Of a stretch of 35,122 nucleotides of DNA, positions 31,762 through 35,122 are shown in pieces (positions within the stretch are counted from its first letter, which is position 1; each line of letters begins with the position of its first letter). Where the stretch lies: the NCBI GenBank assembly GCA_041487355.1, contig JBGPND010000031.1:1-35122 (forward strand), read 5' to 3'. A model generated the notes under the pieces. That model made no database searches. It was not told the origin of the DNA and saw only the letters and a list, made by a program, of their open reading frames with translations. The DNA comes from JAMXLO01 sp041487355 (GTDB lineage: Bacteria > Pseudomonadota > Alphaproteobacteria > Acetobacterales > Acetobacteraceae). Made by a program: the position numbers and the translations under genes.

Positions 31762-34700
31762 CGTCACCCCGATTCCGTTAGGTTGGTCCGAGCTAGAGCC
31801 CGCTGTTGATCCGGACGGCATGACCGCCGTTGCATTCAAGAGCGATCTGACCCAGCAGATCGTGGTCTCGTATCGGGGTTCGGTTACGCTCCATGATTGG
31901 GGTGTGGCGGATACGGAGCTCGCAGGTGGTATTCGGCCGGACCAATTCAATGCGGCGGAGCAATTCGCGCAAAAGATCGAACGTGAGAATTCCGGGTACA
32001 CGCTATTCGTCACCGGCCACTCTCTGGGCGGGGCTGAGGCGGAGGACGTCGCCTCCACGCTGAATCTTGGCGGTGTCACATTTGCTGCGCCGGGCGTCAG
32101 CAGCTTGATATCTACTGCCCCGATCCCTGCCGACCCAGCCTTAACGGATTATGTCATCGCTGCCGATCCGGTAGGCAACTATACTGGCCTTGCCGGATGC
32201 CATGTCGGGTCTGTGGTGACACTCCCGACTGTCACGTACTTGAGCAACATCCTCTTCGGTGGTCTTCTCGGCCTTCTTACCCCCGGCGGCCCCGCTGCAG
32301 CATACGTAGGCTTGGCCGCTGCGACATCACACCTGCTCTCTAGCTACGGTCAGGCGCTTCTGGATGCGGGGCGCATTCCCTTCGATCCTCTGTCCGGCTC
32401 AATCTTTGCCTTCGGCGACCTCGCCTCAATCTATCACAACATACTCAACGCGTACGCCGGAACCACGGTGCAAACCGCTATCGACAACTCTGGCGATACA
32501 CTGACAGTGAATGGTGACGGCACAGGAACCTTCTCAGATACGAGTGGCGGCACCCTGTCTGACGTAGCCGTGCCTGCTGGCCTTACATTTGCGGTTCCGC
32601 CTACTGGCCCGTTCACGGTATCCGGCTCGGTCACCAATGCCGGGATACTGCAAGTGGTGTCCGGCGGCACAATTAATGTGATCGGCGGTACGATTACTGG
32701 CGGCACGATCAGTGCCGACAAGGGCGGGACGGTGAGCGTCGGCAGCGACGGCATCTTCGATGCCGTTGTGCTCGCCGGTGACGGCACGGGAACGTTCCAG
32801 GGAACGGGCGGCGACATTGACTACTACTACGACCGCCACGGCGGAATCCTGCAGGATGTGTCGCTGCAGGCAGGTGAGACCTTTACTGCCACTGGCGACA
32901 CGGAGCTGCGCGGCACGATCGTCAACAGCGGGACACTCGGAGGTGTCTTCGCGGCAGACGGGACGGTGGTACTGACCGGCGGGGGCCAGGCCAGCGGACA
33001 GTTCAGTTCTGCCGCCTACGTGCGCTTCGCGAACCGTTCAACGTCGGCCGCCGAGCTGATCAACGTCGACAACACGCTTGCCGGCAGCGGCGGCACTTAC
33101 GGAAACGACCTGACGCTGGTGAACCAGAGCGGCGGGTTGATCGACGCCGATCTGCCCGGGCAGGCGTTCTCATTGAACGCCGCCACGGTCAACCAGGGTC
33201 TCGTCGAGGCGAGCAACGGCGGCCTGATGGGCATTGGTGGAACGTTCGACAATGCCGGCGGCACGCTTGTAGCGATGTCCGGCGGCTTGGTTCAGGTGGT
33301 GGCTGGCGGCATCATCGAGGGCGGCCCCCCGGTGCGGGCCAACGGCGGGACGGTGGCGTTTGCCGGCGGCAGCATGATTGGCGGGACGGTCGCCGCCATC
33401 AACGGCGGCACGGTATCGGTGGGGCAAGACGGCACGCTCGACGGGGTTGTTCTGACCGGAGACGGCACCGCCCCGTATCAAGGCACCAACAGCGACGACC
33501 CGTATTATTCCTATTTTATGGGTGCCGGCGCGCTGCAGGGCGTGAAGATCAGCACGGGCGTCGCCTACACGGCGCTGTCGCACAACATCACCGTGCTGCG
33601 CGGCACGATCGCCAATGGTGGGACGCTGGCCGCGGCATCCGGCGGCTATTTCGCCATCGACGGCCCGGTGACACTGACCGGCGGCGGCGCGCTGCAACTC
33701 GGCGGTGGCGCGCTCAATGGCGCCGCGGCCTTTGGCTCCGACGGCCTGCACCTGTCGGCCGACCCCGACCTGCTGATCAACGCCGACAACACGATCGGCG
33801 GGTTCGGCCAGGTCAGCAGTGATCTGACGAACCGGAGCGGCGGTGTCATTGATGCCAACCTGTCCTACCAGAAGCTCTACCTCGGGGGTGCCGTCAATAA
33901 CCAGGGCCTCGTTAAAGCAAACAACGGTGGCATACTGGACATCACCGGTACCTTCGACAACGACGGTGGCATGATCGAAGCGCTGTCGGGCGGCGTGGTG
34001 ACTGCTACCGCGATTCGAAATGGCTCGGTGTTCGCCATTTTCGGCGGTACGATCGTTGTAAGCGATAGTCTAGTGGTGGGCGATGAGAGCCTTGGTCATC
34101 TGCTGGTCGAGAGCCAGGGCACAGTGGAGACCGGCGGAAATGCCGGCACCGACCCTATCCAAGGCCTCGACTTGGCGCTGGTCGCTGGCACCGCGGGCAA
34201 GGCGACGGTCACAGGCAGCAAGTCTCTGCTCACCAACACCGGCCGCTTTATCGTGGGTGATGCCGGAACTGGCATCCTGTCGATTCAGAGCGGTGGCACC
34301 GTTATCACCACGCCCGGACCGGTTGCTGGCATCCCAGGTGCAGATATCGCTGCTCAAACGGGATCGGACGGATCGCATGCTAGCGTCGTTGGCGCAGGCT
34401 CAAATTGGCAGATCACCGGCCAACTGCTCGTTGGCAACGCTGCCGCCGGCTCTCTAGGGATCGCCGCCGGCGGGACAGTCACCGCCGGGCAAGTTGATGC
34501 GGGCGTGTTGGCCGGCAGTACGGGGATCATCTCGGTGGTGGGCACCGGCAGTAGCCTGGAGCTGACTGGCCAACTCACCATCGGTGATGCGGCCTCGGCC
34601 GAGTTGTTCATCCTCAACGGCGCAACTGTCAGCGCGAACAATGGCGACATCGGCGTGCAGGCCGGCAGCACCGGCAATGTCGACATCGAAGACACCGGCA

Positions 34701-35122
34701 GCCGGCTCAACATCGCCAACGACCTGAACATCGGCGAGGCCGGCGTCGGCGTGCTGACGCTGGGCAACAACACCGAGCTGACCGTCACCAACAACCTGAA
34801 CATCGGCGCCAACGGCGTGCTGAACCAGTTCGGCGGCATCATCGACCCGAGCGTGGTGAACAACACCGGCCGCGCCGGCGGCAAGGGCGCGATCACCGCC
34901 ACGGTGTCGATCGTTAACACCGGCACGCTGTTCGCCGCCAGCGGCACCGAGACGCTGGTCGCGCCGGTGAACACCGGAACCGGCGTGCTGGAGATCGATA
35001 CCGGCGGCAACCTGACGGTCAATGCCGGCAGCGTCGCGGCCACCCAGACGGTGACGTTCACCGACGGGACGGGGATCCTGACGATCGGCACGCTCGGCGG
35101 GTTTGGCGCGACGATCGGCGAC
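31739..35122 (+). CDS. Class-3-like lipase domain fused to long glycine-rich beta-helix repeats (autotransporter-like), C-terminus beyond window
   Basis: 1128 codons open from the ATG at 31739 to the window end. No ribosome site precedes this ATG, and the true start is probably the shifted frame at 31675. Residues 1-235 form a lipase-like domain: IVVSYRGS, nucleophile Ser95 in VTGHSLGGAEAED, FAAPGVS, Asp143 in IAADPVGN, and His155 in GCHVGS complete the triad. From about residue 240 it becomes Gly/Thr/Val-rich beta-helix sequence with two long modules (residues 322-547 and 548-770). These are followed by shorter units of the VGDAGTGILSIQSGGTV kind. Such repeats are typical of autotransporter passengers and other surface adhesins; the C-terminal anchor is not visible. 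The lipase part uses codons such as TTA, ATA, ACT and CCT that its neighbours avoid. Confidence 0.82.
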   Translation, partial: MSCWVAVDVTPIPLGWSELEPAVDPDGMTAVAFKSDLTQQIVVSYRGSVTLHDWGVADTELAGGIRPDQFNAAEQFAQKIERENSGYTLFVTGHSLGGAEAEDVASTLNLGGVTFAAPGVSSLISTAPIPADPALTDYVIAADPVGNYTGLAGCHVGSVVTLPTVTYLSNILFGGLLGLLTPGGPAAAYVGLAAATSHLLSSYGQALLDAGRIPFDPLSGSIFAFGDLASIYHNILNAYAGTTVQTAIDNSGDTLTVNGDGTGTFSDTSGGTLSDVAVPAGLTFAVPPTGPFTVSGSVTNAGILQVVSGGTINVIGGTITGGTISADKGGTVSVGSDGIFDAVVLAGDGTGTFQGTGGDIDYYYDRHGGILQDVSLQAGETFTATGDTELRGTIVNSGTLGGVFAADGTVVLTGGGQASGQFSSAAYVRFANRSTSAAELINVDNTLAGSGGTYGNDLTLVNQSGGLIDADLPGQAFSLNAATVNQGLVEASNGGLMGIGGTFDNAGGTLVAMSGGLVQVVAGGIIEGGPPVRANGGTVAFAGGSMIGGTVAAINGGTVSVGQDGTLDGVVLTGDGTAPYQGTNSDDPYYSYFMGAGALQGVKISTGVAYTALSHNITVLRGTIANGGTLAAASGGYFAIDGPVTLTGGGALQLGGGALNGAAAFGSDGLHLSADPDLLINADNTIGGFGQVSSDLTNRSGGVIDANLSYQKLYLGGAVNNQGLVKANNGGILDITGTFDNDGGMIEALSGGVVTATAIRNGSVFAIFGGTIVVSDSLVVGDESLGHLLVESQGTVETGGNAGTDPIQGLDLALVAGTAGKATVTGSKSLLTNTGRFIVGDAGTGILSIQSGGTVITTPGPVAGIPGADIAAQTGSDGSHASVVGAGSNWQITGQLLVGNAAAGSLGIAAGGTVTAGQVDAGVLAGSTGIISVVGTGSSLELTGQLTIGDAASAELFILNGATVSANNGDIGVQAGSTGNVDIEDTGSRLNIANDLNIGEAGVGVLTLGNNTELTVTNNLNIGANGVLNQFGGIIDPSVVNNTGRAGGKGAITATVSIVNTGTLFAASGTETLVAPVNTGTGVLEIDTGGNLTVNAGSVAATQTVTFTDGTGILTIGTLGGFGATIGD
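32702..34040 (+). repeat. Two tandem ~226-residue modules in the surface protein
   Basis: Module A (32702-33379) and module B (33380 to about 34040) share ordered landmarks. GGTVSVGSDGIFDAVVLAGD matches GGTVSVGQDGTLDGVVLTGD, and ELRGTIVNSGTL matches VLRGTIANGGTL. Next, INVDNTLAGSG matches INADNTIGGFG, VNQGLVEASNGG matches NNQGLVKANNGG, and GTFDNAGGTLVAMSGG matches GTFDNDGGMIEALSGG. Divergence is moderate, so this is an old duplication rather than a recent copy. Confidence 0.85.
34185..34850 (+). repeat. Series of short ~50-residue VGDAGTG-type repeats
   Basis: Units start near 34190, 34380, 34520 and 34660, each following the pattern V-G-GS-----TG-L-VG-A--G-L-I--GGTV. Examples are RFIVGDAGTGILSIQSGGTV, LLVGNAAAGSLGIAAGGTV, LTIGDAASAELFILNGATV and LNIGEAGVGVLTLGNNTEL. 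They continue the beta-helix after the two long modules. The repeat unit is common in large proteobacterial surface proteins. Confidence 0.75.

Noticed and set aside
32702..34850. Regularly repeated DNA considered as a CRISPR array or other non-coding tandem repeat.
   Set aside because: The repeats are long, diverged and in frame within an open ORF; they are protein repeats with no spacer structure.

Overview
The window looks like a chromosomal segment of a GC-rich alphaproteobacterium, most likely of the Rhodospirillales/Acetobacterales type. The grounds are the very high GC, a ChpT-like histidine phosphotransferase, a YcgN cysteine-cluster protein, and ABC/amidohydrolase/GntR catabolic clusters with an autotransporter-like repeat protein. 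This placement is inference from gene content only. No rRNA, tRNA, CRISPR array, transposase or integrase was recognised.

Layout. 1-1972 (minus): the 3'-truncated LPS heptose enzyme HldE and a PPP-type phosphatase. 2069-7544 (plus): an ABC-2 exporter pair, a histidine phosphatase, a secreted SYLF protein, YcgN, a DapA-family aldolase/lyase and a YgjP-like metallopeptidase. 7553-11784 (minus): a dipeptide-type ABC importer (two permeases and a binding protein) ending in an aldo/keto reductase. It diverges from a luciferase-like monooxygenase across a short region holding a perfect TGGTATACCA palindrome. 12966-14650: a GntR/FCD-type regulator diverging from an alpha/beta hydrolase.

14.7-19.9 kb is a decayed catabolic island. 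A sugar-type ABC importer (binding protein and two permeases) appears intact but has no ATPase gene. Around it lie a permease remnant, an amidohydrolase with its middle missing, a 38-codon ORF ending in an amidohydrolase tail, and a 52-codon gamma-glutamylcyclotransferase keeping only its two ends. Repeated loss of gene interiors with ends preserved is the most unusual pattern in the window. An extradiol dioxygenase and a D-threonine aldolase-like enzyme in the same run appear intact.

21.2-27.9 kb (minus) is a compact chemosensory operon. In transcription order it is a ChpT-like phosphotransferase, hybrid CheA with a C-terminal receiver, an unrecognised 121-residue protein, CheW, CheY, CheB and CheR. 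No chemoreceptor is present. 28.0-29.1 kb is moaA behind a probable molybdenum-cofactor riboswitch, with what looks like a one-base frameshift at the start codon. 29.2-31.3 kb (minus) encodes a secreted/membrane protein built from two copies of one unit, each ending in a DUF2061-like segment. The window ends inside a very long ORF (31739 onward) that joins a class-3-like lipase domain with a full Ser-Asp-His set to glycine-rich beta-helix-type repeats. Its N-terminus appears frameshifted and its lipase part has lower GC than the surroundings.

Several high-GC palindromic repeats lie between genes (6675-6754, 21060-21131, 29151-29237), and a worn copy sits at the broken end of the amidohydrolase pseudogene.
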